64,000 bases of DNA from Oikopleura dioica. Taxonomy: Eukaryota > Chordata > Appendicularia > Copelata > Oikopleuridae. The first letter of the stretch is position 1. Every line of letters starts with the position of its first letter. Position numbers and translations under genes: made by a program. Below, one piece after another: positions 1-11,063 of the stretch. Location: contig OU015568.1 in the NCBI GenBank assembly GCA_907165135.1, positions 10,362,501 through 10,426,500 of the forward strand, given 5' to 3'. Below the pieces are notes generated by a model. It saw nothing but the letters and a program-made list of their open reading frames with translations. It was not told where the DNA came from and did no database searches.

Positions 1-181
1 GATGACGCAGAAAACCGCCAAAAGCGCAATAATTCCACTTAGAAATTTAACTTTTCTCTCCATCTCTCGCTCTCTTTGAGATTCCCTGATCTGGCCGTTT
101 ACTCTTCTTTGGCCCAGACCCGCTGCTATCGCCCCGACCAGCGCCATTGATAAGACTAAAGGCGACAAATTGTATTTTTAG

Positions 182-1957
182 GTGAATGAAGGAGGCGCCA
201 TCGAAGAGGGCGACGTCCTGTGTGAAGTCGAGACTGATAAGGCCGTCGTTGCCTTTGAAGCTGTTGGTATCGAAGGATACCTCGCCAAGATTATCGCTCC
301 AGACGGAACTAAGGACATCAAGGTCGGCGAGAACGTTTGCATTGTTGTTGAAAATGAAGAAGATGTTGCTGCTTTCAAGAACTGGACTCCCGGACAGGCT
401 GCCTCCACCCCTCCACCAGCTGCTCCATCCGCCCCTGCTCCGACTCAGGCTGCTCCAGGTAAAATCGTCTAAAAGAAAACGCAGTTCTAAAAAAGTTTTT
501 AGCTGCTAAGCCAGCAGGTAACTGGCCCAGCCACGAAGTTGTTGCTCTGCCTGCTCTTTCCCCCACTATGGAGAGTGGTACCCTTTCCTCTTGGGGAATC
601 GCTGTTGGCGATGAAATCATCGAGGGCGAAACTGCCATCGCTGAAATCGAAACTGACAAGGCTGTTGTTACTTTTGAAGCTACCGGTATCGAGGGATTTG
701 TTGCAAAGATTCTCCGAGCAGAAGGGGACAAAGATATCAAGCTCGGAGAACCACTCTTCGTGATCGTTGAAGAAAAAGAAGACGTCGCCAAATTCGCCGA
801 TTTCACTATCGCCGACGCTTCAGGTGCTGGTGCTGCCCCAGCTGCCGCAGCTCCCGCTGCTGCTGCTCCGGCTGCTGCCGCTCCGGTTGCTGCCGCTGTA
901 GCGACCACCGGTGCTGCCGTCGCCTCCGGTGATCGCGTTTTCATCTCCCCTCTCGCCAAGAAAATCGCTGGAGAACAAGGCATCGATGTTAATCAACTTG
1001 CTGGTAGCGGAACTGGACCCAGAGGCCGTGTAGTCGCTTCTGACGTCAAGAACTTCACTCCTGCCGCCGCACCTTCTGCTGCTGCCGCCGCTGCTCCAGT
1101 TGCTGCGGCTAGCGCTCCTGCGACTTCAGTTGCTTCCACCGGAGAATACACCGCGATCGACGTCACGTAAGAGCTCGTATTACTTACCGATTTTTAAATT
1201 TAATTTAGTAATATGCGACGAACTATCGCCAAGCGTCTTTCCGAATCCAAAAATACTATCCCACACTATTACCTTACCCGAGCAATCAACATGGACAACG
1301 TTCTTGCTCTCCGCAAAGAACTTAATGCTATTTCCGACTCCAAGATCTCCGTCAACGACTTTATCATCAAAGCAGCTTCTCTTGCATGTTTGAAGGTCCC
1401 AGAATGTAATAGTGCCTGGATGGGAAATAGTATTCGACAGTACAACGTTGTTGATATGTGTGTGGCCGTCGCTACACCAACTGGTTTAATGACTCCTATA
1501 GTTGTCGATGCTCATGCCAAGGTAGAACTGTAAGATACGTTAATGATGCTAACATTTTTATTAGGGCTTGTCTCAGATCTCATCAGATGTCAAGAACTTG
1601 GCAACAAAGGCCAAGGACGGCAAACTGCAGCCACATGAGTTCCAAGGCGGTACTTTTACGATTTCTAACCTTGGAATGATGGGCATCGATCATTTTACCG
1701 CTATTATTAATCCTCCTCAAGCGTGTATTCTTGGTAAATGTAGTTATTTCGAGTTAATTGTTATCGCTTTTATAGCCGTTGGTGCAAGCACGCAAAAAGT
1801 TATTGTTGACGATTCAACTGAAAAGGGCTTCCGAGCCACGACAGAAATGAAAGTCACCTTGTCTTCCGATCATAGAGTTGTTGACGGTGCTGTTGGCGCT
1901 CAATGGCTTAAGGCCTTTGCTGGATTCTTGGAACAGCCCATCACCATGCACCTGTAA
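182..1957 (+). CDS. DLAT: Dihydrolipoamide acetyltransferase, E2 of pyruvate dehydrogenase (5' partial)
   Basis: Mitochondrial E2 core enzyme that moves the acetyl group from lipoamide to CoA. Two lipoyl domains are visible, each with the lipoyl-lysine motif ETDKA (about 230-245 and 648-665). An Ala-rich linker follows, then an E3-binding domain ([10 protein letters not shown]... near 940-1045) and the catalytic domain. The active-site motif [14 protein letters not shown] lies near 1867-1908, which favours DLAT over the inactive PDHX. Exons inferred: 182-458, 503-1166, 1209-1521, 1565-1733, 1776-1957, with GT-AG introns of 42-44 nt. The first exon opens after TTTTTAG inside lipoyl domain 1, so the presequence and start of that domain lie upstream. 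No plausible coding match was found in 1-180, which is probably intron. The stop TAA is at 1955-1957. Confidence 0.95.
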
Positions 1958-2215
1958 CTAAAGTACAGCTCATTTAACCTGTTCAAATATTCCATAAGTT
2001 CAAGTAAAGACCCGAAAACCAAAGGACGTGTTATCTTCAATACGTAGTTCAATTTTTGCCTTTTTGCAATGTTCGTAAATGTCTTGCAAACTCCTCTTCA
2101 TTATTTATTAAACGAGACCAACATGTGATGTTCTCTTGCAACCAAAAATCAATTTTTATCAAAACTTTTTTTTTGCTAATCCGAAGAATTAGAAAGTAGT
2201 CGGCTTGAAATCGAA

Positions 2216-4781
2216 ATGGCGAACTCGGGAGGAAGTGCGCAAGACTACATTCACAATTTCAATTTGCATGTGATTCTCAAAGAAGCTATCAGAGAATTGT
2301 GTTACACACGCCCAGAGGTACTAGATTTTTTTTTCTGAAGTTAGCGAATGGGCAAAGCAAGCTCTGAAAGAGCCTTTAAAACGCGTAGGTCAGAGAAAAT
2401 TGATCTTGTTTAGCGACCATATGCTTTCCTGAGCAACTACTTCGCAAAACTAGCATCAGAAGAGCACCACAATTCTCGCGTTCCTCCAGCATACGAACCT
2501 GTTCACACTTCGCTATCAAACTCAAAGTCCCTCCACGAAATCCAAGACGAGTACAAAGCCGATCCCGAGCCAGAAGTTACTGTAACGAGGGAGAGTCGCC
2601 CTTCTATCACACGAAGAGGCGCAATTTCCGCTGAAGTAATTTCCCCCGCCGATGTAAAGAACTTTACGCGAACGGTGAGTTTTTGATTGTTGTCTGCCTT
2701 TCCATTTCCTTAATCTAGGTGATTCCGAAAGACTACAAAACTATGCAAGCGCTGGAACGAGCATTTGAGAACAACGTTTTATTGCGATCTTGCGACGAGG
2801 AGCAACGAGGGCATATTTTCGATGCAATGTCTGAGCAAACGTTTACGAAAGGAACAGTCATCATTAGACAAGGCGATTCAGGAAACTTCTTCTATGTCAT
2901 CGGTGAGTTTTGTAGTGGGTCGATCTTAGAGATTTATACCTGGGGTACCTTGAAATAGTTTCTTTTCGATAGGCATTTTTAACGATTGTAATCTACCGCA
3001 ATAGTCCGGGTATATAAGTCGGAACAATTTTCAAGCTCTCACAAGAAAAGCTTACGTGAAAAAATGATTATTTTTAAATGATGGCTTATAGCATTGACAG
3101 GTTTTTTTTAAGGGGGCCCGGAGAACTTTTCAAAAAATGGTACTTTCCTTTTTTGAAGTACCTTTTTTTTTGAAAAGTTCTCATTCATTGCATTTCTGGA
3201 AATATTTCTGATTGTACAAATGAAACAAAAAACTCTCCCTTTTGATTTGTAAGACCGATTCCGAACTTATAAAAATAAATCATTCTTCACCCTCGATATA
3301 TTTTTTCTACCAACTCAGTTCTCATTTAGACCAGGGAGAAGTAGAAGTCCTGGTTAACGACAAACAAGTTGCTCTCATTTCTGAATGGGGAACCTTCGGA
3401 GAGCTGGCTCTTATCCACGGTCGTCCTCGGCAAGCTACTGTAGTGGCGAAAACTGATGTTGTGAAACTGTGGGCTATTGATAGAGAAACGTACAGGAAAA
3501 TATTGATGAGTTTGCAACAACAAAAGAGGGAGAAATACGATGACTTCCTTTCTAAGGTAATTTTCTTCTTGCAAAAATCGTCGAGTGGGCCCAGAACAAT
3601 GAGGCAGGATAATCAGTACCCTGGATTTCTGCAACTGTGATCTAGGGTACTAAATCATCTTACTGCCAAGTTGTCACTGGACTTGTAAAAGTGTCAACTC
3701 CTCCACAAAAGCCCCCGAATCTCTTTCATTCTTCCCAATTTATGGTTTCTCTTTTCGCCCTAGCGATAAATTTATTTGAAAAGCGTCAAAAGTTGAATTG
3801 AGGGCCGGCTCGCACTTTATTACATCATTATCAATGACTCATTGATTAGATATTTCCCTAAGACGCGGATTATCCCCTTTTGTTTGTCAAATTTTTTTAG
3901 AGAGATCTAAATTGATTGAAAAATTCCGTATTTATCCATATCTCTAGGTGCGCATTCTCGACAATCTGCAAGACTGGGAACGACTGACTGTAGCAGACGC
4001 TTTGGAGGCGGTCTCGTTCGAGGCTGGAATGGCAATAGGGCCGGGTCGCGAAACTGCGGCTCATTTATGTGCGGAGCAAGAGCACGCACCGTCGGCCAGA
4101 CTCGCTATTTTTCGCTGACGGCGCTTCCTCTCTTGAGAAAGTGACGTTTCATCAATTTAGATAATTCTCTCTCAATGCAGGAATGTAGACTTGAACGTTG
4201 CATCGAGTCAATATTGATAATTTCTCGCTGGAATGGCGGTCAGCAAGAAAAATGCTGCGCAAACAGCTCCTATTCTAGAGAGCCTAATTTTATTCACAAA
4301 CCACCTCTTTGCTGTTGAACAAAACAGTGAGGACAGTTAGCGAGCCGTTTATAAAGTGCGAGAGGGCGAACTTGGTAATGAATTCTTCATCGTCATCGAC
4401 GGGACGGCGGACGTGACCCAAAACTGCGCCGGCAGCATCAAAAAAGTTGGCCAACTCGGGCCTAGGTAGCGTGTTAATTAATGAACTGGTAATGAAACTG
4501 TGTCTATTAGCGATTACTTTGGCGAGCTGGCGTTGATTTTGGACAGGCCTCGCGCCGCAACAGTAACGGCGAAGACGTACATGAGGGTAAATCGTGTTTG
4601 GACTTTGCGCAGCGTCTTAATATTTTATTAGTGCGTCAAATTAGACCGCTCCAGATTTGAGCGCGTAATGGGACCAGTTATGGATATACTCAAAAGGACA
4701 GAATATTATAAGGCAAGCTGGCGACTCGCGTTTCCTCATCTAATTCTCTATCTTTAGGAATATATCAAGTACAGCGTTTGA
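2216..4781 (+). CDS. PRKAR1: cAMP-dependent protein kinase type I regulatory subunit
   Basis: Holds PKA catalytic subunits inactive until cAMP binds. The first exons give a dimerisation/docking domain, then the type I pseudosubstrate RRGAIS near 2610. Two cyclic-nucleotide-binding domains follow; phosphate-binding cassettes read [16 protein letters not shown] (about 3397-3444) and [16 protein letters not shown] (about 4518-4566). The C-terminus YIKYSV ends at 4781. Exons inferred: 2216-2317, 2414-2674, 2719-2902, 3330-3556, 3948 to about 4030, about 4351-4465, 4511-4586, 4632-4712, 4758-4781. The last intron is GC-AG (4713-4757). The junction leaving the exon at 3948 is uncertain: no good GT donor keeps the frame, and a GC donor near 4031 would add about three residues. 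Introns 3 (427 nt) and 4 (391 nt) are unusually long here. Confidence 0.93.
3121..3182. repeat. Perfect-arm hairpin in PRKAR1 intron
   Basis: Two inverted arms of about 24 nt (AGAACTTTTCAAAAAA..GGTACT and its reverse complement) are separated by a loop of about 12 nt, inside the 427-nt third intron. The arms differ only in A/T run length and one base. No target duplication was recognised, so a small foldback element is possible but not shown. Confidence 0.7.
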
Positions 4782-5076
4782 TGTCAAGAAAACCGTCACT
4801 TCAAATTCATTCCTTTTATATCTTCTATCCCATCAACACAACTGTTTCCCAACTATCAAGTCACAAATTCAATTTCAAGCTTGCAAGCGAGCGGCCAACT
4901 TTTTTCATTCAAAGCATGTTAAAAAAAAAATTCATTCAAGCGCTTTTGTAGAGGAGACCCTGAGCTTTTGTGTACAGTTTTCGTAAATGCTATCGATTAG
5001 AAGTAAAAAAGTCAAACTAAAATTCAAAGTCATATTTTATGTTAACTCATATTTCTGAGCAATATTCAAAGTAAAA

Positions 5077-5283
5077 ATGAAAAATAACCCACGACCCCAA
5101 GCAACATCGCAAAAAAAGAAAGTATTATCTAAATATGATAAAGTGCACTATTTCTCACTGTCAGAGCATCAAACGATTGTCTCGCTACTCCGCGAATTAC
5201 AGTTAGGAGAAATGGAAGCTGTTGTATTTTCTATTGAACTCGACTCAATTCACTTGCGTATCTCTTCAATCTTCACTGAATAA
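5077..5283 (+). CDS. Possible small protein, 68 aa, unrecognised
   Basis: An ATG-to-stop frame lies in the 555-nt gap between PRKAR1 and the CMS1-like gene, 53 nt before the latter. It starts with a basic stretch (SQKKKVLSKYDK) followed by an amphipathic segment. No family is recognised and there is no intron support. It may be a chance frame; the rest of the gap shows only AT-rich sequence. Confidence 0.2.
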   Translation: MKNNPRPQATSQKKKVLSKYDKVHYFSLSEHQTIVSLLRELQLGEMEAVVFSIELDSIHLRISSIFTE

Positions 5284-5335
5284 ACCTTCAAAATTCGTAT
5301 CTTTATTTTGCAATACATTTTAAAAGAATCCAAAA

Positions 5336-6130
5336 ATGGCGGAAGATCTGCAGGACGAGTGGTGGGAAGAATACCGCAAGAAATCGAGCGCCGAGGAAGA
5401 CGAGGCGGACAAAAATGATAATCAGTTATCGAAGCGACAGAAAAAATTGAAGAAACGAAAGAGAAAGATCGAAGAAGTTAATACGACTGCGATGTCTGCG
5501 GAGGACGATGTCAAGACGGCGCTACTTGATGTAGCTGGGACGGTACTCAAAGAAGAGCTGTCTAATTGGATCGAAAGTGCAACGATTAGACTGGTTGGTA
5601 AAAAACAATTACAAGTCATAAGATTTTAAGGATGTGGACCAAACAATGACCAATTTCTTGGAAGAAAACGAAAGCAAAGAACCTCTCTGCGAAGTCAACA
5701 GTCCCGTTGTCATCGTATGCGGCGCTGGAAAGCGATGCACAGATGTTCTTAGGGATATTCAAACGTGGTCGAAAGAAAAGGAAGGAAATACGGCGAAACT
5801 TTTCGCTAAACATTTCAAGATTGCAGATCAAATCAAGCATTTGAACAAAGGTAAATTTTTGCAATCGTTGTCAGTGATATTTGCACCTAAACATCAAAAA
5901 ATTTCTTTTTAGGAAAGACATCAGTAGCCGTTGGAACCCCAAGCCGAATCGCCAAACTCATTGAAGACGGGTGCCTGAACGCAAAGTCCATCGTTGTTGA
6001 TTTCAACTTCCGAAACGAAAAGAAAGCCCGTCTGATCGACGACAAACACATAAAGGAGCAGCTCAAGGAGCTCTTCAAAATATTTGGCGATGAGACGAAG
6101 CGATCTAGCGTCAGGCTGCTGATATACTGA
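5336..6130 (+). CDS. CMSS1: CMS1-like ribosomal small-subunit biogenesis protein
   Basis: Nucleolar/ribosome biogenesis family with a helicase-like fold that lacks the ATPase motifs. The N-terminus is acidic then strongly basic (SKRQKKLKKRKRK, about residues 32-44). The core has SPVVIVCGAGKRC, LFAKHFKI and VAVGTPSRIAKLIEDG, matching remembered vertebrate CMSS1 block by block. Exons inferred: 5336-5593, 5631-5850, 5913-6130, about 231 aa against about 280 in human. The first donor is a weak GTTGGT; choosing the downstream GTAAAA instead would break the frame. An AATAAA polyadenylation signal lies at 6215-6220. Confidence 0.88.
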
Positions 6131-6277
6131 TAAGCGCGTCAAGAGTGGTCTGGGAAGTAATCAAGTTGAAGGAAAATGAATTGTTCAATTTATGACTGTT
6201 TTAAACAAAAAATGAATAAAATACCTTTCTCTTGACTTGCCCTGGCGTTCTTAGGTAAATAAACTTAATTTTCAAGA

Positions 6278-7462
6278 ATGGAGGGCAGCGAAATCGGAGC
6301 AAATGGAGAAGAAATACGAAATAAAGGTCAACAAGAAATTCAACTTATCAATGATCTACCGAAGCTTGCTTCAAAACCTGCTCTCTTACCTAAGCCATTC
6401 TTGATACCTGGGCTCAGTATTTTGTTACAACAGACACCCATGCCAGCACCTCCTGAAGCACCTATCGTTATCAATAATGAGGAACAGGTGGTTGAAAAGC
6501 GCATTCCAAAACGAAGAAATACGATTACTCTTCAAAAGAAACTTGAAATAATTCTCTACAAAGAAGCGAATCCAAAAATAACATGGAGAGAATTGGGTGC
6601 CAAATTCGACCTAGGGAGCGGCAGTCTGGGCTCGGCAATCTGTACAGTGTCAGCTTCACCCGTCAATTAACCAGGCTCTGATCTCGGGTCTCATAAAATT
6701 AGTAACGGTTTCGATTTTACAAAATACAGGTTGCCTAGCCCAAAGAGAAGTGTCATTACAATATTTAAAAACAGAGAGAGGGTCATCGAGGCGATGAAAA
6801 ATCCAAACGCTTGCGAGAGTAAACGATATCATAAAAATAGCATCGCGTCCAACAAGCGGAGATTGAAGATGAATTTACCTGTCCCGGATCATATGAAAGA
6901 AACTATTGAGCAGCAGAAAAATAAAAGGAAAAAGCACGAAGGACCACGAACGTGCGTGCGCGAGGGCCGAAAACGAATCACTCTCGCCGAAAAGGCTAAT
7001 ATGATCGAATTTTGGGAAAACGAAAAGGCGAAGAATCCGGATGTCAATGTGTCAACGGTGTCTAGCAAATTCGGTCTTCACAAGGCCTCCTTCAGATCAA
7101 TTATCGTTCTTGCAGACGAAATAAAACGAGCAGTTTTGATTCCAGCAACAGCGAACATGATCTCCATTCCTCAAGAAAAAAGGCTTCGCCAAATGTTTGA
7201 AGACGCCGGGGTCGATTTTCCTCCTTTACCTAAGAAGAGGAAATCCGACTTACCAACTGACTACGAGTTCACTCTCTCCGCTGTTGAAATCTCTGATATA
7301 GTAACGAACGTCCTGAGCCAGTGCAAATTCGATCCAGTCGAGCAAATCCGTTTTGTGATGAATTTTAGGGAGCTTATTGAAACTACCAACAAAATTCCGA
7401 TCCCATCCGGAAAAGCCTTTCTGCCGGAGTTTATCTCCAACCCAAATGGTATGGATGATTGA
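6278..7462 (+). CDS. Protein with two psq/CENP-B-N-type helix-turn-helix segments
   Basis: Probable DNA-binding protein. A first HTH-like block (RRNTITLQKKLEIILYKEA, ending KNRERVIEAM after a splice) is followed by a second (GRKRITLAEKANMIEFWENE, then VSSKFGLHKASFRSI). Both resemble the N-terminal domain of CENP-B/pogo proteins, but no DDE transposase domain follows, so this looks like a host protein or a domesticated fragment. A basic KKRKS stretch lies near 7230. The C-terminal module (EISDIVTNVL..., VEQIRFVMNFRELIETTN) is duplicated downstream. The intron between about 6615 and 6729 is not cleanly resolved: the HTH would read best as KFDL joined to PSPKRSV, needing a non-canonical donor; a GT donor at about 6644 also keeps frame but inserts residues. 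ATG follows TTTTCAAG, a likely trans-splice acceptor. Confidence 0.6.
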
Positions 7463-7479
7463 AAAGCCCGTACCAGATG

Positions 7480-7667
7480 GGCCCTTGGATCGTGATTTGA
7501 CATCATCAGCCGGTGACATTTCAAAAGTCATTCAAAAACCTCTCAGCCATTTCCGGTTTGATCAAGTTGAGCATGCTCGGCTCGTTATGAATTTTCGGGA
7601 ACTGCTTGAAACTACGAATGGTATTCCGATGTCTCGTGATCTTCCAAAATTTGAGTCGGTTATTTAA
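7480..7667 (+). pseudogene. Second copy of the C-terminal module of the two-HTH gene
   Basis: In another frame, just after the stop at 7462, the sequence encodes DISKVIQKPLSHFRFDQVEH and VMNFRELLETTNGIPM. It aligns with the preceding gene's EISDIVTNVLSQCKFDPVEQ and VMNFRELIETTNKIPI. It has no start of its own and ends with a stop at 7665-7667. It may be a tandem duplicate left out of frame, or an alternative last exon joined through a GT donor at about 7448 (AATG|GTATGG). Confidence 0.6.
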
Positions 7668-8049
7668 GTGGATTCTGGTATGAAAGAGAAAGTTAAACAC
7701 TTTTTATCTAACTTTTAGATACTGATAGCGATTGTTCTATAGAAGGGACAGCCGAAGTCTTCGGGCCGAAGATATTCTATCACCAATAACCCCAATCAAT
7801 ACAAATCGTGATGTCGCTCCTTGAATATAACTTCGCGTATCTTTTACTGTCAAACTTTTATCCTTCAAAGCCAAAATGACGCTTACGAACACACAACTGC
7901 CTGTAAATAAGAACATTTTTGTGAACATATTTATGAACAGCTATTATTATTTTACAATTGTGAATAGATCTTATTATAATTAGTTCTAGATTCCGTAAAA
8001 CGGAAGTTGATTTTTCCTGACTTTTCATAAATTTGAATAATTCAGAAAA
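7668..8049. other. Intergenic, nothing recognised
   Basis: AT-rich spacer between the duplicated module and the SCLT1-like gene. It ends with AATAATTCAG just before the next ATG, a good trans-splice acceptor. No repeat or RNA gene was seen. Confidence 0.5.
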
Positions 8050-10945
8050 ATGTCGGACACGGAGGTGAACGCGCTGCTAAACCAGTTCCGCGAGGATTCC
8101 CGTCATCTTAGAGCTGAGCTCGAAAAGCTTCTGACTGAAAATGAGCAGCTGCGAGTTGAGCGAGACAGAGTTATCAGAGAAGCAAGGGAATCTGTCGAAA
8201 TGCAGCAAAGAATGCCAAGCGAGAACTTCTCGGAGCAATTAGCTAATACGGAGCAGAACTTGATTCAAGAGCGCCAACACGCCGTGAAAGGTATTTCTAA
8301 CTGTTCTTTTTTGAGTTGCTAAAACTGTACTTTCAGCGATGGCGACATCGAACCAGCTTCAAAAGCAAAACGCAGAGCTCCGTCGAGTCATTGCTCAAGC
8401 ACAACAAGCGTTTGCTACCCAAAAAGGCGAATTCCAGCGCCAACTCGATATTCTCAACAAACAGACCCAGCAACATCAACTCACCTCTGATACAAAGGCG
8501 GGAGAAATCAGCAGGCTCGAGGCACTTGTCCAGCGATTGCAAGCTGATGTTTCAAACAAGGACGAAATTATTCGCCAAACGAGAGCGGAAAGAGATGAGA
8601 TTAATTCGAATACGAGAAAGACAGAGATGTCTCTTGATCAGAAAAATCTTGAGTTGCATTCTGGAATGGAGCAAATGGCAGCGCTGAGGAATCAAATAGC
8701 CTTGTTGAAAGAGAAGGCGACAGCTTCGGAAAGAAGGATGCTCGAATTGAATGGTGAACTAAGCCGACAGGTAAAAAAAAATACAACAACGGTTGTATTA
8801 ATGTGCTCTAGTCGCAAATTCGCGACGAAATGGCGATGAAAATGCGTGAAATGGAGCAAGTAGCTGCAGCAACGGTTCAACGAGAAATAAACCTTGGTAT
8901 GAAAGAAAGACACGTCGAGCAGCTTGCTGAAGATTACAGACTTGAAATTCATGAAATGAAGGCAAAATTGACCAATTCATCTTTCCAAGGTTAGTCTCCA
9001 ATGATTGAACATTCTCTATTCAATTTTAGCAAAACACTGGCGCGAAGCAAACGAGGCGCTGATCGCAGAAGTCGGCGAACGCGTCAGAAAATCGGTAGCT
9101 GAAGCGAAAGAAGAGGCCAACAGAGAGCTCGAGGAAGCTCACACTCAACTTGATATTGCCGTCAAAAATGAAGCTAAAATCAAAGAAACTCTTGATCGAG
9201 CCATAAGGTAAAAGAACTTCAACAAGCAAAGTTAAACATTTTTATCAAGAGAAAAACGAACAGCAGAGAGTACGCTCGAAGAGCTACTTTCCTTCCGAAA
9301 AGACGGCGACGATCATTACCAGCAAATCGTTGAGCTGAACAAAAAGCTATCCTCTGAGCGCAAATCACGTGACAATTTATCAGAGCAAGTGCGAATGCTT
9401 CAACAGAGAGTGGAGGACCTCAAGGCTGAGATCATAGAGCGCGATTCTTGGCGCGAGAGTGAGGTCAAGCAAGCACAAAATGGAGAAGAAACTGCTACGG
9501 CTGAAATGCTCCGAATGAGAAAAACCCTTACTGACATTACTAATGAAAATACGCAGCTAGCAAGCTTGAATATCAAAGATCAAGGAACGAGAGAAAAAAC
9601 TGAAGCGGCTCTTAGGTTAAACTTGAAATAATGCAAGAAAGTATTCTAATAAATTTTAGAATCAAAGTAAACGAGCTGGAAGAGAAACTGGTCGAAGCAG
9701 ATATCAAATCGCGAGCGATCAAAAGTCAAGAACAAAATTCAACTGTAATTAGAGAGCTTCAGGAAGAAATTTCTACTGCAAGAGCTGGACTCAATAGATG
9801 GAAAAGCGAAGCAATTCAGGTAATCATTTCATTTTATTTCACTGTTATTTGGTACAGATATATGAATGAGTCAATGACTGCGGACCTCTTGCAATCGTAA
9901 ATGCTGAAGTTTCATTTTATAAAGTACAGGAGAAGTGTGTCATAACTTAATTTCACCATCGTGTCTTCGAAAATCGGGGTTTGAAGGAAGAGGCATCGGG
10001 ATTCAAGTTCTGTCGGAAGTTCATTCCTTGCTTACTCGGCAAGTGCTTGACGGCTTTTGCGTTACCAGTCGGACGGGACATGTTCCTCTTTGGTTGAAAA
10101 ATTGCCGGCTTGATCGTTACTGATTTGCCTCCGAGTTGATGCGAGTAGTAGTTAATGATGGCTTCTGCTGCTTGCGCGCTGGAAAGACTGACGGACATGA
10201 AATTGTATCCCTTGCCGGAGAACTTCAGATCCATCGAGTAGATCTCTACTTCGGGAAAGCCGAGGTCGATGAGCAGTTTCTGGATATAGGTTCGTGTAGA
10301 TCTGGTTCCTCCAACACCGACCATTTCTCCGGAAATTGAAAGACCGTTGGAGATGACGACCATTGCGTCTTCAGCTGGTTGAACCATTTCGCCGAGCTCT
10401 TGAAAGCATGTAACTCGTTTCATTTTTATTCTCGAAGCTTGTTTTTTGTTCTGATGAATTTTCAAAACTTCCTCGGTTTATATGAACCCTAGTCAGCTGG
10501 GATGCACCCCCGGAGCGCGCATATCACACCAAGTGGTGATTCTAATCTCCAGATGGATTACACATTTCTCATGCGTAGATTCTTATCACTATTTGTTTTT
10601 CTTAGAAGGTGTGATTCCACGAGGCCTATTTTTGGCGCCGGCTTTAACTGATATCTGTTTTTTCATGATATTTTTAGATTGCCCAAGAAGCTGACCAGAA
10701 ACTCCGTCAAAATAGGCAAGAAAAGCAAGGTCTGAACTTGAAGATGAAAGATATTCGCGAAGAGATGCAGGAGATCATGAATCAAAATGCAGATTTCGCA
10801 AGACAACTAGAAGAATCCGAGCGGGATCGCGCTCAACTCACTGCAAGAATTGGAACTCTTCAGGTATTGTCTTTTCTGGAATCATTTCGTCTTACGATTT
10901 TTTATTTAGCAAAAACTCAAGCCATTCCTCGTCAACGGAAACTGA
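8050..10945 (+). CDS. SCLT1: SCLT1-like centriolar distal-appendage coiled-coil protein
   Basis: Almost entirely coiled coil, about 592 aa (human about 688). In vertebrates SCLT1 sits in centriole distal appendages and is needed for ciliogenesis. The C-terminal half tracks human SCLT1 in order: a KEEANREL segment, LSSERKSRDNL (human SERSKDDL), RELQEEIS, NRWKSEAIQ (human NRWKEE) and a final helix. Exons inferred, all in frame: 8050-8290, 8337-8770, 8812-8989, 9030-9207, 9250-9615, 9660-9819, 10678-10863, 10910-10945. Introns are 40-46 nt except the sixth (9820-10677, 858 nt), which holds an antisense gene. The STARD7-like gene follows after 118 nt, operon-like. Coiled-coil resemblance can mislead, so the name is probable, not certain. 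Confidence 0.68.
9953..10465 (-). CDS. Intronless RRM-like protein nested in a SCLT1-like intron
   Basis: A 170-aa frame antisense to the host gene, wholly inside its 858-nt intron. Residues about 33-118 have the order of an RNA recognition motif: a strand AMVVISNGL, a helix YIQKLLIDLGF, an RNP1-like strand GKGYNFMSVSL, and a helix AAEAIINYYS. A basic, Gln/Asn-rich tail follows (PKRNMSRP..., ending FKPRFSKTRW). A second Met (MKRVTCF, residue 15) is an alternative start and follows AAACAAG. No introns are seen, so it could be a retrocopy or a small native gene. The exact RNA-binding family is not recognised. Confidence 0.6.
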   Translation of the reverse strand: MKIHQNKKQASRIKMKRVTCFQELGEMVQPAEDAMVVISNGLSISGEMVGVGGTRSTRTYIQKLLIDLGFPEVEIYSMDLKFSGKGYNFMSVSLSSAQAAEAIINYYSHQLGGKSVTIKPAIFQPKRNMSRPTGNAKAVKHLPSKQGMNFRQNLNPDASSFKPRFSKTRW

Positions 10946-11063
10946 CCTCACATCCTCAGATTTGATTTCTGCACAATCACACACACTTCCTTTTTATTTT
11001 TCTATTCGTTAAAAATCTATTTTTATTTTTAATTCTCATTATCTATCTTGAAAATTAAGAGGG

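Noticed and set aside
1-180. First exon of the E2 gene in the window
   Set aside because: No frame gives the lipoyl-domain start or a presequence that splices in phase to 182.
375-983. Long Ala-rich frame on the - strand over the E2 gene
   Set aside because: It is the reverse shadow of the Ala/Pro linker and lipoyl domain; codon-repeat composition explains its length.
10136-10339. Frame on + inside the SCLT1-like intron
   Set aside because: It is antisense to the RRM-like frame, which has the better protein character.
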